Of a stretch of 64,000 nt of DNA, positions 14,592 to 25,236 are shown in pieces (within the stretch, counting starts at the first letter, position 1; each line of letters starts with the position of its first letter). The notes under the pieces are model-generated. The model made no database searches. It was not told the DNA's origin and saw only the letters and a list, made by a program, of their open reading frames with translations. The stretch comes from Streptacidiphilus sp. ASG 303. GTDB lineage: Bacteria > Actinomycetota > Actinomycetes > Streptomycetales > Streptomycetaceae. The position numbers and the translations under genes were made by a program. Where the stretch lies: the NCBI RefSeq assembly GCF_020991365.1, contig NZ_JAJLRA010000006.1, forward strand, positions 1-64,000, read 5' to 3'.

Positions 14592-17500
14592 GTGCGGGTG
14601 TCCGCCGCCATCACCAGCCCCGAGCAGCTCAAGGAGCTCCTCGGCATCCCCTTCACCGACCAGCAGGTGGCGGCGATCACCGCCCCCACCGCCCCGGCCG
14701 TGGTCGTGGCCGGGGCGGGGTCGGGCAAGACGACGGTGATGGCGGCCCGGGTGGTCTGGCTGGTGGGCCGGGGCCTGGTGCGGCCCGAGCAGGTGCTGGG
14801 CCTCACCTTCACCAACAAGGCCGCGGGCGAGCTGTCCGAGCGCGTGCGGACGGCCCTGGCCCGCGCCGGGGTCTCCACCCCCGAGCCCGCCGACGAGGGG
14901 GACGCCCCCGGCGACCCCGAGATCTCCACCTACCACGCCTTCGCGGGCCGTCTCCTCAAGGAGCACGGCCTGCGGATCGGCATCGAGCCCGACGTGCGGC
15001 TCCTCGCCGACGCCACCCGCTTCCAGCTCGCCGCCCGGGTGCTGGGATCGGCCCGCGGCCCCTACCGGGCGCTCACCGGCACCGTCTCCTCCCTCGTCGC
15101 CGAGCTCCTCGCGCTCGACGGCGAGCTGGCCGAGCACCTCGTCACGCCCGAACGGCTCCGTGACCACGACCGGGACCTGCTCGACGCCCTGGCCGCGGCG
15201 AGGCTCACCAACGAGGAGCTGCGCAGGGTCCCGGAGGCGGCCCGCGGCCGGCTGGAGCTGCTGGGGCTGGTGGAGGAGTACCGGCGCCGCAAGCAGGCCG
15301 CCGGGCTGATGGACTTCGGCGACCAGATCGCCGCCGCGGCGACCCTCGCCCAGACCCGCCCCGAGGTCGGGCGGCTGCTGCGCGACCAGTACCGGGTGGT
15401 GCTGCTGGACGAGTACCAGGACACCTCCGTCGCCCAGCGGCTGCTGCTGGCCGGCCTCTTCGGCCGCGGCCCGGAACACCCGGGCGGGCACCCGGTCACC
15501 GCCGTCGGCGACCCCTGCCAGGCCATCTACGGCTGGCGCGGCGCCTCGGTGGCGAACCTGGACGAGTTCCCCGAGCACTTCCCGCACGCCGACGGGCGGC
15601 CCGCCGCCCGGTACTCGCTCAGCGAGAACCGCCGCAGCGGCGGCCGCCTGCTGGACTTCGCCAACCGCCTCGCCGAGCCGCTGCGCGCCATGCACGAGGG
15701 CGTGGAGGCGCTCCGCCCGGCGCCCGGCGCCGAGCACGACGGCTTCGTGCGGTGCGCGCTGCTGCCCACCCACGCCGAGGAGGTGGAGTGGCTCGCCGAC
15801 TCCATCGCCCACCTGGTCCGCACCGGCACCGCGCCCGGCCGGATCGCGGTGCTCTGCCGCGGCGGCGCCGCCTTCCCCGACGTCCACGCGGCGCTGACGG
15901 CCCGTGACGTGCCCGTGGAGGTCGTGGGCCTCTCCGGGCTGCTGCACCTGCCCGAGGTCGCCGACCTGGTGGCGACCTGCGAGGTGCTGCAGGACCCCAC
16001 GGCCAACGCCGCCCTGGTGCGGCTGCTGGTCGGCCCGCGCTGGCGGATCGGCCCGCGCGACCTGGCGCTCCTCGGCCGCCGCGCCCGCGACCTGGTCCGG
16101 GTGGACCGCGGCGGCGACCCCGCCGACCGGCTGGCGGACGCGGTCGCCGAGGCCGACCCCACCGAGGTGGTCTCGCTCGCCGACGCCCTGGAGACCTTCC
16201 TGCACCCGGGCGGCGTCGACGGGGAGGACGAGCTGCCGTTCTCGCCGGAGGCGCGGGTGCGCTTCGCGCGCCTCGCCCGCGAGATCCGCGACCTGCGCCG
16301 CTCCCTCGCCGAGCCGCTGATGGACGTGCTGCACCGGGTGCTCGCCGCGACCGGCCTCGACGTGGAGCTGGCCGCCTCCCCGCACGCCCTGGCGGCCCGC
16401 CGTCGGGAGACCCTGCACGCCTTCCTCGACGTCGCGGCCTCCTTCGCCGACCTCGACGGGGACCCCTCCCTCGGCGCGTTCCTCGCCTTCCTGCGGGCGG
16501 CGCAGGAGTACGACCGGGGCCTGGACGGCACCCTGCCCGGCGGCGACGACACGGTGAAGGTGCTCACCGCCCACAAGGCCAAGGGCCTGGAGTGGGACGT
16601 GGTGGCCGTCCCGGGCCTGGTGCAGGGCGCGTTCCCCAGCACGAAGGCGCGCGAGCGCTGGACCGCCCGCCGCCACGTGCTCCCGCACGCCCTGCGCGGC
16701 GACGCGGACACCCTGCCGCCCGCGCCGGAGTGGACCGCCCGCGGCATGAAGGGGTTCGCCGCCCTGATGAAGGAGCAGGCCGCGACGGAGGAGCTGCGCC
16801 TGGGCTACGTGGCGTTCACCCGCCCCCGCGGCCTGCTCCTCGCCTCCGGCCACTGGTGGGGGGCGTCCCGCCGCCGGCCCGCCGGCCCCTCGGACTTCCT
16901 GCTGCAGCTGCGCGACCACTGCGAGCGGCCCGGCGGCCTCGGCGAGGTCGAGGCCTGGGCCGAGCCGCCCGGCGAGGACGAGGAGAACCCCGCGCTGGGG
17001 GCCGCGGAGCAGACCCCCTGGCCGCTGCCGCTCGACCCGGCGGCGATGCACGCGCGCCGGCTGGCCGCCCGCACGGTGCTGGCGCGGCTGGACGGGCACC
17101 CGCCCGCGGTGCCGCCCGCCCCGCCCACCCCGGAGGAGCGGCGCCTGGTGGAGTCCTGGGACCGCGACCTGGCGGCCCTCCTCGGCGAGCTGGAGCGGTC
17201 CCGGCGCGCGGTGCGGGACGTCCCCGTGCCGCCGTCGCTCTCCGCCTCCCAGCTGATGCGGCTGGCCGCCGACCCGGACGGCTTCGCCCGCGACCTGGCC
17301 CGTCCGATGCCGCGGCCGCCGCAGCCCGCGGCCCGCCGCGGCACCCGCTTCCACGCCTGGGTGGAGTCGCGCTTCGAGCCGCTGATGCTGGTGGGGCCGG
17401 ACGAGCTCCCCGGCGAGGACGACGACGGCATCGAGGACGAGCGCGACCTGGCCCGCCTCAAGGAGGCCTTCCTGCGCACCCCGTACGCCCACCGCACCCC

Positions 17501-17867
17501 GCACCGGGTGGAGGCGCCGTTCCAGCTGGTGCTGGCGGGGCGGGTGGTGCGCGGCCGGATCGACGCGGTGTACCGGTGCGAGGGCGGCGACGGAACGTCA
17601 CCGGGCGCCCCCCGCTTCGAGGTGGTGGACTGGAAGACCGGCCGGCGGGAGGACGCCGACCCGCTCCAGCTGGCGGTGTACCGGCTCGCCTGGGCCGAGC
17701 AGCAGGGCCTGCCGCCGGAGCAGGTCACGGCCGCCTTCCTGTACGTGCGCAGCGGCCGGGTCGAATACCTGTCAGATCTCCCCGATCGAACAGCATTGGA
17801 ACGCATCCTGACCGGGAACAGTGAGGAATGGGTCACGGAGAGCACCCAAGTCGTCACGGGTACGTGA
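14592..17867 (+). CDS. AdnA/AdnB-type helicase-nuclease, second subunit
   Basis: 1091 residues. Helicase motifs: GAGSGKTTVMAARVVWL (near 40), TFTNKAAGELSERVRTAL, LLDEYQDTSVAQRLLL, GDPCQAIYGWRGAS, LTAHKAKGLEWDVVAVPGL and LGYVAFTRPRGLLLA. The RecB-type nuclease core FEVVDWKTGRREDADPLQLA is near the C-terminus. Unlike its partner it has no terminal Cys cluster, so only one subunit is likely to carry an iron-sulfur staple. TFTRPRG departs from the usual VTRAR motif. By order this is probably AdnB, the main motor in mycobacteria, but that is inference. A GTG six bases downstream (14598) is an alternative start. Confidence 0.88.
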   Translation: MRVSAAITSPEQLKELLGIPFTDQQVAAITAPTAPAVVVAGAGSGKTTVMAARVVWLVGRGLVRPEQVLGLTFTNKAAGELSERVRTALARAGVSTPEPADEGDAPGDPEISTYHAFAGRLLKEHGLRIGIEPDVRLLADATRFQLAARVLGSARGPYRALTGTVSSLVAELLALDGELAEHLVTPERLRDHDRDLLDALAAARLTNEELRRVPEAARGRLELLGLVEEYRRRKQAAGLMDFGDQIAAAATLAQTRPEVGRLLRDQYRVVLLDEYQDTSVAQRLLLAGLFGRGPEHPGGHPVTAVGDPCQAIYGWRGASVANLDEFPEHFPHADGRPAARYSLSENRRSGGRLLDFANRLAEPLRAMHEGVEALRPAPGAEHDGFVRCALLPTHAEEVEWLADSIAHLVRTGTAPGRIAVLCRGGAAFPDVHAALTARDVPVEVVGLSGLLHLPEVADLVATCEVLQDPTANAALVRLLVGPRWRIGPRDLALLGRRARDLVRVDRGGDPADRLADAVAEADPTEVVSLADALETFLHPGGVDGEDELPFSPEARVRFARLAREIRDLRRSLAEPLMDVLHRVLAATGLDVELAASPHALAARRRETLHAFLDVAASFADLDGDPSLGAFLAFLRAAQEYDRGLDGTLPGGDDTVKVLTAHKAKGLEWDVVAVPGLVQGAFPSTKARERWTARRHVLPHALRGDADTLPPAPEWTARGMKGFAALMKEQAATEELRLGYVAFTRPRGLLLASGHWWGASRRRPAGPSDFLLQLRDHCERPGGLGEVEAWAEPPGEDEENPALGAAEQTPWPLPLDPAAMHARRLAARTVLARLDGHPPAVPPAPPTPEERRLVESWDRDLAALLGELERSRRAVRDVPVPPSLSASQLMRLAADPDGFARDLARPMPRPPQPAARRGTRFHAWVESRFEPLMLVGPDELPGEDDDGIEDERDLARLKEAFLRTPYAHRTPHRVEAPFQLVLAGRVVRGRIDAVYRCEGGDGTSPGAPRFEVVDWKTGRREDADPLQLAVYRLAWAEQQGLPPEQVTAAFLYVRSGRVEYLSDLPDRTALERILTGNSEEWVTESTQVVTGT

Positions 17868-17897
17868 AAAACCTGTGCGGCTTGCACTTTTCGCGCC

Positions 17898-17923
17898 TAT
17901 TGTGGGGTCGGTAACCGGTCACC
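17898..17923 (+). promoter_or_regulatory. possible promoter and palindrome before the SpoIIE phosphatase gene
   Basis: TATTGT (17898-17903) looks like a -10 element. Just after it GGTAACCGGTCACC (17910-17923) has the symmetric form GGTNACCGGTNACC, a possible operator. No convincing -35 is seen, so this is tentative. Confidence 0.35.
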
Positions 17924-18004
17924 CCGTTCCCCGGCCGCCTGCCAGGCCCTGCGCTTAACCCTCAGTCACCGCCACAAGGGCGCTTCCCGCTGGAGAATCC
18001 GACG

Positions 18005-19171
18005 TTGAGCGTGACCGGGCGGCTCCGCCGCCTCAAGCAGCTGCTCGCCGGGGGCTGGTCCCGCACAGCCCTGGCGCTGCCCTTCCTCGCCCTGGTGATG
18101 ATCGTCGCCCTCGACCTGACCAGCAAGTCCGAGGTCACCGTCGAGCCCGCCCTCACCTCCGCCCCGGCGCTGGCCGCCGTGGTCTGCCGCCGCACCTGGT
18201 ACCCCCTGCTCGTCGGCGGCGTCACCGTGGTGTGCGCCTTCGGCATGGCCGCCTACAACGGCGTGCTCACCGAGTCCGTCCACACCGCCAGCGTCCTCGC
18301 GGTCGTCCTGGTCACCGTGATCGGCTGGATCAGCGCCGTGCTGCGCATGCGCCAGGAGCGGGCCCTCGCCGACGCCCGGCTGGTCGCCGAGATCGCCCAG
18401 CGGGTGCTGCTGCGCTCCATCCCCGACCGGGTCGGCAGCGTGCGGGCCGCCGTCCACTACGCGGCCGCGGCCGCCCACGCCCGCATCGGCGGCGACCTCT
18501 ACGAGGTGGTCAACACCCGGCACGGCGTGCGGGCCGTCGTCGGCGACGTGCGCGGCAAGGGGCTGGGCGCGGTGGAGACCGCCGCCGCCGTGCTCGGGGC
18601 CTTCCGCGAGGCCGCCCACCAGGAGCAGGCCCTGGACCGGGTGGCCGGGTGGCTGGCCGACAGCCTCGACCGCTCGCTGCGGGAGAACGGCCACGACCGG
18701 CTGGGGGAGGAGTTCGTGACGCTCGTGATGATCGGGGTCCGCCCCGACGGGATCGCCGAGATCGTCAACTGCGGCCACCCCGCGCCGGTGCTGCTCCGCG
18801 CCGGCGAGCCGGTCCGGCTGCTGGAGCCGCTCTCCCCGGTGCCGCCGCTCGGCGTGCTGCCGCCGGAGTCGGTGCGGCCGCCGGTGCGGTGCACCGCGTT
18901 CCTGCCGGGCGACCGGGTGCTGCTCTACACCGACGGCGTGATCGAGGCGCGCGACGGCAGGGGCCGCTTCTACCCGCTGCTGGACCGCCTGCCCGGCTGC
19001 GCCCGGACCGGCGGGCCCGGCGAGGTCCTGGACCGGGTGCACGAGGACGTGGTCCGCCACGTCGGCCGCCAGCTCGGCGACGACGCGGCGATGCTGCTGC
19101 TGCAGTACGAGCCGGTGGTCGTCCCGGAGCAGCTCCCCCGGCCCAACGGGCACGTGCCGCAGCGCGGCTGA
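18005..19171 (+). CDS. membrane-anchored PP2C/SpoIIE-type serine phosphatase
   Basis: 388 residues. Three hydrophobic segments in the first 110 residues anchor a cytoplasmic SpoIIE-like phosphatase. Metal-binding motifs are intact: RIGGDLYEVVNT, VVGDVRGKGLGAV, IVNCGHPAPVLL, LLYTDGVIEARD and LGDDAAMLLLQ. Streptomyces use such phosphatases on anti-sigma-antagonist proteins in partner-switching control. I chose TTG at 18005 because TGGAG lies nine bases upstream; a GTG two codons on is too far from that site. No antagonist or sigma partner is adjacent; an anti-sigma-type ATPase lies 10 kb away. Confidence 0.87.
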   Translation: MSVTGRLRRLKQLLAGGWSRTALALPFLALVMIVALDLTSKSEVTVEPALTSAPALAAVVCRRTWYPLLVGGVTVVCAFGMAAYNGVLTESVHTASVLAVVLVTVIGWISAVLRMRQERALADARLVAEIAQRVLLRSIPDRVGSVRAAVHYAAAAAHARIGGDLYEVVNTRHGVRAVVGDVRGKGLGAVETAAAVLGAFREAAHQEQALDRVAGWLADSLDRSLRENGHDRLGEEFVTLVMIGVRPDGIAEIVNCGHPAPVLLRAGEPVRLLEPLSPVPPLGVLPPESVRPPVRCTAFLPGDRVLLYTDGVIEARDGRGRFYPLLDRLPGCARTGGPGEVLDRVHEDVVRHVGRQLGDDAAMLLLQYEPVVVPEQLPRPNGHVPQRG

Positions 19172-19347
19172 CCCGGCGGCCCGGCCCCGGTCCGCCCGGC
19201 CCCGGTCCGCCCGGCCCCGGGCGGTCGGCTCCCGGGCGGTCGGGGCGGCTGCGGCCGGTGCCGGCCGGACGGCCCCCTTCGGCCGGGCCCGGCCGGTCCC
19301 GGTCGGCCCCGGCCGGCCCGGGAAGAGGGCCCGGCCCGCGCCCCGGC

Positions 19348-20763
19348 TCAGAGGTCGACCTCGACCACCAGCGGCCGGTGGTCGGAGATCGGGGTGCGGG
19401 GGCTCTCCGCCGCGCCCACGGAGGCCGGGAGGACCCCCACCGCCAGCACGTGGTCGAACTGCACGGCCGGCCGGTGCGAGGGGTAGGTCGGCGTCCGGGC
19501 CAGGTCGCGCCACCCCTGCAGCCGCTCCCGGGCCCGGCTGCGCGCCGCCCGGCGGCGGCGGAACCGTTCGCGGGACACCCGCCGCAGTCCGGCCCGGCGG
19601 GCCTCCCGCGGGCCGCCCGGACCCCCCTGCACCGGCACGCCGCCCTGCGCGGGCAGCCCGCGCAGGGCGGCCGGGACGCCCTCCAGGACTGCCCCCGGAC
19701 CGCCGCCCGCGGGGCGCGCCCCGGCCGCGTCCGGCGTCCCGTGCGGGCCGTGCGCGCCCCGCGGTTCGCCCGCGGCCCCTCCGCGCGGCGCGCGCTGCCC
19801 GTACAGGACCCGCAGGCGGCGCAGGCCCCGCTGACCCTCCGGGCCCCCCGCCCCGCGCAGCCGGGCCGTCCGCGGGGAGGCGGCTCCCGGCGCGGGCACC
19901 GGCACGGGCACGGGCAGGGGCGCCGGCACGGGTGCGGGTGCGGGTGCGGTCGTCGGTCCGGGGGCCCCGGCGGACCGCCGTGCCGCCGGGGCCTGCGCCC
20001 CGGCCGGCGCCGGCCGCCGCCTGCGCAGGCGCGGCGCGGCCACGGCCACGCCGTCCACCACGGCCGCCCCGCCCAGGACCGTCCGCGGCACCGCCCCGAC
20101 CAGGTTGAAGTCCCCCAGCAGCAGGTAGGGCGCCGGCAGGTCGGAGATCCAGCGGCGGATGCCCGCGAGCTGGGCGACGTTCCAGCCGGGGACGAACGAC
20201 AGGTGCGCGGCCACGACGGTGAACGGCCCCCGCCGCCCCTCCAGGACCGCCGCCAGCGCCGCCCGCGGCTCGTCGGGCACCCGGGTCAGCCCGCGGCGCC
20301 CGGCCACCCGCAGCGGCAGCCCGAACGGTGCGGGCGGGAAGCGCCGGGCCCGCCAGTGGTGCACGGGGAGCCGGGTCAGCAGCGCCGTCCCGTACGACGG
20401 GAGGTCGCCGCCGCTGCCGGCCTGCCCGGGCCCGTACACCCGGAAGCCCGTCGCCGAGGGGTCCCGCACCCAGCCGGAGACCGGTGCCGGCCGGCCGTGC
20501 AGGGCGGCCGCGAACCGCCAGTCGGCGGCGCCCATCGCCTCCGCCGCGACGGCCGCCTGGTCGACGAGTCCGGACCGGGGCTGGTGGCGGTCGACCTCCT
20601 GCAGGGCGAGGACGTCGGCGTCCAGCGAGGCCACCGCCTCGGCCAGCCCCGCGGCGGCCGCCGCCGGGTCGGCCGGGTCCGGGGGGAAGGGCAGCGGGGC
20701 CCCGTCCCGGGCCAGGGGCTGCCCGTGCAGCAGGTTGAAGGTCGCGATGCGCAGCCGGTCCAC
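19348..20763 (-). CDS. endonuclease/exonuclease/phosphatase-family protein with long low-complexity insertion
   Basis: About 471 residues from the GTG at 20763. EEP-fold motifs are in order: RIATFNLLHG, LALQEVDRHQ, LLGDFNL, FDHVLAV and SDHRPLVVEV with the catalytic Asp-His, so it should cleave a phosphodiester or phosphomonoester. Most family members are near 300 residues. Here about 175 residues of Pro/Ala/Arg/Gly-rich sequence (coded by about 19510-20040) separate DFNL from the terminal motifs. The insertion keeps frame. There is no signal peptide, so it is probably cytoplasmic. It is divergent from the PadR gene; the substrate is unknown. Confidence 0.75.
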   Translation of the reverse strand: MDRLRIATFNLLHGQPLARDGAPLPFPPDPADPAAAAAGLAEAVASLDADVLALQEVDRHQPRSGLVDQAAVAAEAMGAADWRFAAALHGRPAPVSGWVRDPSATGFRVYGPGQAGSGGDLPSYGTALLTRLPVHHWRARRFPPAPFGLPLRVAGRRGLTRVPDEPRAALAAVLEGRRGPFTVVAAHLSFVPGWNVAQLAGIRRWISDLPAPYLLLGDFNLVGAVPRTVLGGAAVVDGVAVAAPRLRRRRPAPAGAQAPAARRSAGAPGPTTAPAPAPVPAPLPVPVPVPAPGAASPRTARLRGAGGPEGQRGLRRLRVLYGQRAPRGGAAGEPRGAHGPHGTPDAAGARPAGGGPGAVLEGVPAALRGLPAQGGVPVQGGPGGPREARRAGLRRVSRERFRRRRAARSRARERLQGWRDLARTPTYPSHRPAVQFDHVLAVGVLPASVGAAESPRTPISDHRPLVVEVDL

Positions 20764-20830
20764 CCCGCGACGGTACCGCGCCGCCGGCGTGCCCCGGCCG
20801 GGTCCCGGCCGGGTCCCGCGCGGACCGCGG

Positions 20831-20869
20831 TTGAACGCGCCCTGCATACCGGGTATACATACTCGGTAT
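20831..20869 (+). promoter_or_regulatory. promoter and operator of the PadR-ABC operon, leaderless
   Basis: TTGAAC (20831-20836) and TATACA (20854-20859) are exactly 17 bases apart, close to consensus. The predicted transcript start is at or next to the ATG at 20868, so the message should be leaderless. A 24-base near-palindrome (20846-20869, 20 of 24 positions symmetric, outer arms ATACCG/CGGTAT) covers the -10 and the start codon. PadR regulators bind such sites, so autorepression of the operon is likely. Confidence 0.75.
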
Positions 20870-21515
20870 GTCAATCCGTCACGGGCTGCTCGCCCTCCTG
20901 GACCAGGGGCCGCGCTACGGCTACCAGCTGCGCAGCGAGTTCGAGGCCCGCACCGGGGCGACCTGGCCGCTGAACGTCGGCCAGGTCTACACCACCCTCG
21001 GCCGGCTGGAGCGCGACGGACTCGTCGAGCCCTCCGGGGAGGACGACGAGGGCCACGTCTTCTACGCCGTCACCGAGAAGGGACGCGCCGAACTGCGCTC
21101 CTGGTTCGGCTCCCCCGTGAGCCGGGACGACCCGCCCCGCGACGAACTGGCCATCAAGCTCGCCATGGCCGTCACCGTCCCCGGCGTGGACGTCCGCGAG
21201 GTGGTGCAGGCCCAGCGCCGGCACAGCATCCGCGCCCTGCAGGACTGCACCCGGCTCAAGGCCCGGGCCATGGCCGAGGGCGCGGCCGACTCCGACGGGG
21301 ACCTCGCCTGGCTGCTGGTCCTCGACCAGATGATCTTCCGCACGGAGGCGGAGGTGCGCTGGCTCGACCACTGCGAGAGCCGGCTCGCCCGCCACCGGCC
21401 CGCCGCCGCTGCCGCGCCCGCCGCGACCGGCCCGCGGGCGGAGCCCGGGCCGGAGCCCGAACCGGAGCCCCACGGCTCCTTCCGACGGCGGGGGACCAGG
21501 CCCCGACGGGCCTGA
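20868..21515 (+). CDS. PadR-family transcriptional regulator
   Basis: 215 residues. The winged helix fills the first 90: HGLLALLDQGPRYGYQLRSE, WPLNVGQVYTTLGRLERDGL and HVFYAVTEKGRAEL. A C-terminal helical PadR dimerisation region follows, then a Pro/Glu-rich tail. It sits directly before an ABC ATPase and a large FtsX-type permease, a common arrangement in which PadR represses a transporter. The palindrome over its own start is the likely binding site. The inducer is unknown. Confidence 0.9.
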   Translation: MSIRHGLLALLDQGPRYGYQLRSEFEARTGATWPLNVGQVYTTLGRLERDGLVEPSGEDDEGHVFYAVTEKGRAELRSWFGSPVSRDDPPRDELAIKLAMAVTVPGVDVREVVQAQRRHSIRALQDCTRLKARAMAEGAADSDGDLAWLLVLDQMIFRTEAEVRWLDHCESRLARHRPAAAAAPAATGPRAEPGPEPEPEPHGSFRRRGTRPRRA

Positions 21516-21557
21516 CGCCGTCGCACCCGATTCCGCGAACGACCCCCAGGGGGGAAC

Positions 21558-22324
<767 letters not shown>

Positions 22325-22328
<4 letters not shown>

Positions 22329-25123
22329 GGCCCGCCGCCTGGCGGGTCGCCCTGCGCATCGCCCGCCGCGACGCCCTCCGTGCCAAGGGCCGCAGCGCCC
22401 TGGTCGCCGCCATGATCGCCCTGCCCGTGCTGGGCGTCGCCGGCGCCGACATCGTCTACCAGAGCGGTCGCCTCGACCCGGCGGAGCGGATCACCCGTCA
22501 GATGGGCTCCGCCGACGCCGAGATCATCCTCTGGCAGCAGGGCCAGGCGATGGTGCAGCTGCCCGACCCGCAGGACGGCACCTACCCCGTGGGCCTCGAC
22601 GCGAAGGAGCACCGGCTCACCCCGGAGGAGCGGACGTCCGCCGCCACCGACCCCGCCGTGCTGGTCCGGCGGCTGGTCCCGGCCGGCAGCACCCTCGTCC
22701 CGAAGCTCGGCGGCCCCCAGGCCGTCGCCTCCACCGCCCACGGCCTGGCCCGCGTCGGCACCGCCGAGATGGACCTGGCGGACCCGGTCTGGCACGGCAT
22801 CGTGAACGTGGTCGGCGGCCGCGTCCCCGCCGCCCCCGGGGAGGTCGCCGCCACCCGCAGGTTCCTGGACGACTCCGGACTGCACCTGGGCGACACCACC
22901 ACCGTCCGCGGCCTCCCCCGCCCCCTGACGATCACCGCCGCCGTGGAGTACCCCGGCGCGCTCGGTGACTCCGAGCTGATCGGCCGTCCCGGCGCCCTGG
23001 CCGCCCCGCTCGCCCGGGCCGACGGCGGCCCGCAGGGGGGCGCCCTGTCCGACGCGGGCAGCTGGCTGGTCAAGGTCCCCGGCGGCGCCGGGTTCCCCTG
23101 GGAGAAGGTCGTGGAGGCCAACCGGTACGGCTTCCAGGTCACCTCCCGGCAGGCCGTCCTGAACCCGCCGCCGCGCTCCGCGGTGCCCTACCACCGCCTG
23201 GTGCGGCAGCACGAGGAGGGGACCGACCCCGTCACGCTGGCCTCCGCCGTCACCGTCGCCGGCATGGCCCTGCTGGAGGTCGTCCTGCTCGCCGGGCCCG
23301 CCTTCGCCGTCGGCGCCCGCCGCTCCCGCCGCCAGCTCGGCCTGCTGGCCGCGGGCGGCGGCGACCGCTCCCACGTCCGCGGCGTCGTCCTCGGCGGCGG
23401 CGTGGTGCTGGGCGCCGCGGGCGCGGTCGCGGGCACGGCCCTGGCCGTCGCGGCCGTGGCCGCCGCCCGCCCCTGGCTGGAGGAGACCGCCGGGCAGCGC
23501 TTCGGCCACGTCGACCTGCACCCGCTCGACCTCCTCGCCGTCGCCGCCCTCGGCCTGGCCACCGGCGTGCTCGCGGCGGTCGTCCCCGCCGTCCAGGCGT
23601 CCCGGCAGGACGTCGTCGCGGCGCTCACCGGACGCGGCACCGTCAAGCCCCCGTCCCGGCGGCTCGCGGCCGTGGGGCTCCTCGCCGTGGCCGGCGGCTC
23701 CGCCCTCGCCGTCCTCGGCGCCGCCGCGGGACGGGGCGCCCCCGCCGTGGTCGGCGGCTCCGCCCTGGCCGAACTGGGCATGGTCGCCTGCACCCCCTTC
23801 CTCGTCGGCCTCTTCGGCAGGCTGGGCCGCCACCTGCCGCTCACGCCCCGCCTCGCCCTGCGCGACGCGGTCCGCCACCGCGGACGCACCGCCCCCGCCG
23901 TCGCCGCGGTGATGGCCGCCGTGGCCGGCTCCGTCGCGGTCGGCGTCTACACCACCAGCCAGGACGCGGACGCCCGCCGCCACTACGAGGCCTCCGCCCC
24001 GGCCGGGGCGCTCACCCTCACCGGCATCCCCGCCCGTGCCGACCACGGGGCGGCCCTGCACCGGGCCCGCGCCGCCGTGGAGCGGGCCGTCGCCGGCCTC
24101 GGACCGCGCGCCGACGTGTACGGCGCCTTCCCCGCGGACTGCCCGCCCACGGGTGGCTGCATCGCCCCCTCCCTCGCCCTGCCGCCCGAGCGCGAGTGCC
24201 CGCTGCACGGGCCGGGGCGGTTCTCGGAGGCCGAGTCCGCCCGCCTCCAGCGCGACGACCCGCGCTGCCGGCCGGACCGCTCCTCCTGGGCCAGCCGCTT
24301 CGAGGGCGTCCCCGTCGGGGACGCGGCGGTGCTCCGCACCCTCTTCGGCGTCCACGACCCCGCCGCGGAGCGGGCGCTCGCCGCCGGCAGCGCCGTCGTC
24401 TTCGACGCCCGCTACGTCAAGGACGGCCACGTCACCCTCCACATCACCACCGAGTCCGCCCCGGCCCCGGCCGACGGGCAGGAGGCGCCGCCCAAGGAGC
24501 GCGACGTGCGGCTCCCGGCGATCGTGCGGACCCCGTCCGCGTACACGGCCGAGGCCATGCTCCCGCCCGCCGCCGCACGCCGGGCCGGTCTGCGCCTCAC
24601 CGAGGCGGGCTCCGTGTGGCAGCCTGCCGCCGCCCCCTCGGAGGCGGACGTGCAGCGGGCCTACGCCGCGGTGGCGCCGATCACGCCCGACGCCTCGCTC
24701 GACGTCGAGCGGGGGTACCGCTCCAGCGGCACCCTCACCACCCTCGGCCTGACGCTCTTCGCGGCGCTGGTCGCCCTGGGCGCCGCCGGCATCGCCACCG
24801 GCCTCGCCGCGGCCGACTCCCAGCAGGACCTGGCGACCCTGGCCGCCGTCGGCGCCGCCCCCCGCATCCGCCGGAGCCTCTCCGGCCTCCAGTGCGGGGT
24901 GGTCGCCGCGATGGGCGCGCTGCTGGGGACGGTCTGCGGCGTGGTGCCCGCCGTGGCGCTGCGCGAGGTGGAGCAGGCGACGATGGGCTCCCTGGACACG
25001 GTCTCGATCGTCTTCCCCTGGTGGCAGCTGGCCGCCACGGTGGCCGTCCTGCCCGCCGTCGCGGCCCTGCTCGCCGCGCTGCTCTCCCGCTCCCGGATCG
25101 CCCTGGTCAGGCGCGCCGGCTGA
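22325..25123 (+). CDS. FtsX-like ABC permease, two-module
   Basis: 932 residues. An N-terminal membrane segment (about 20-40) is followed by a large extracytoplasmic domain, three membrane segments (about 300-430), another cluster near 450-550, a second periplasmic-type domain and three final segments (about 800-920). This is the duplicated FtsX/MacB layout used with the ATPase just upstream. GTGA overlap couples translation. Such systems with PadR control often export antimicrobial peptides or respond to envelope stress; the substrate here is not shown by the sequence. A hairpin follows the stop. Confidence 0.88.
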
Positions 25124-25139
25124 GCACCGCCGCACCGCC

Positions 25140-25179
25140 GCCGGCCCCGGGCGTGACGCATCACACGTCCGGGGCCGGC
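25140..25179 (+). terminator. terminator after the ABC operon
   Basis: GCCGGCCCCGG pairs perfectly with CCGGGGCCGGC across an 18-base loop. It lies 17 bases after the permease stop and before the leaderless promoter of the peptidase gene. Confidence 0.6.
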
Positions 25180-25223
25180 CCCCGCGGGCCGGCGGCCGGC
25201 GGCACGCCCCGCCCCGGGCGAAC

Positions 25224-25236
25224 TAAAGTCGTCTCC
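25224..25236 (+). promoter_or_regulatory. -10 element of a leaderless M20 peptidase transcript
   Basis: TAAAGT (25224-25229) lies seven bases before the ATG at 25237, placing the transcript start at the start codon. There is no Shine-Dalgarno sequence. A -35 is not clear. Confidence 0.5.

Noticed and set aside
14442-17504. A 1020-codon minus-strand frame opposite the second helicase-nuclease
   Set aside because: Same reason: it is the shadow of a motif-complete gene.
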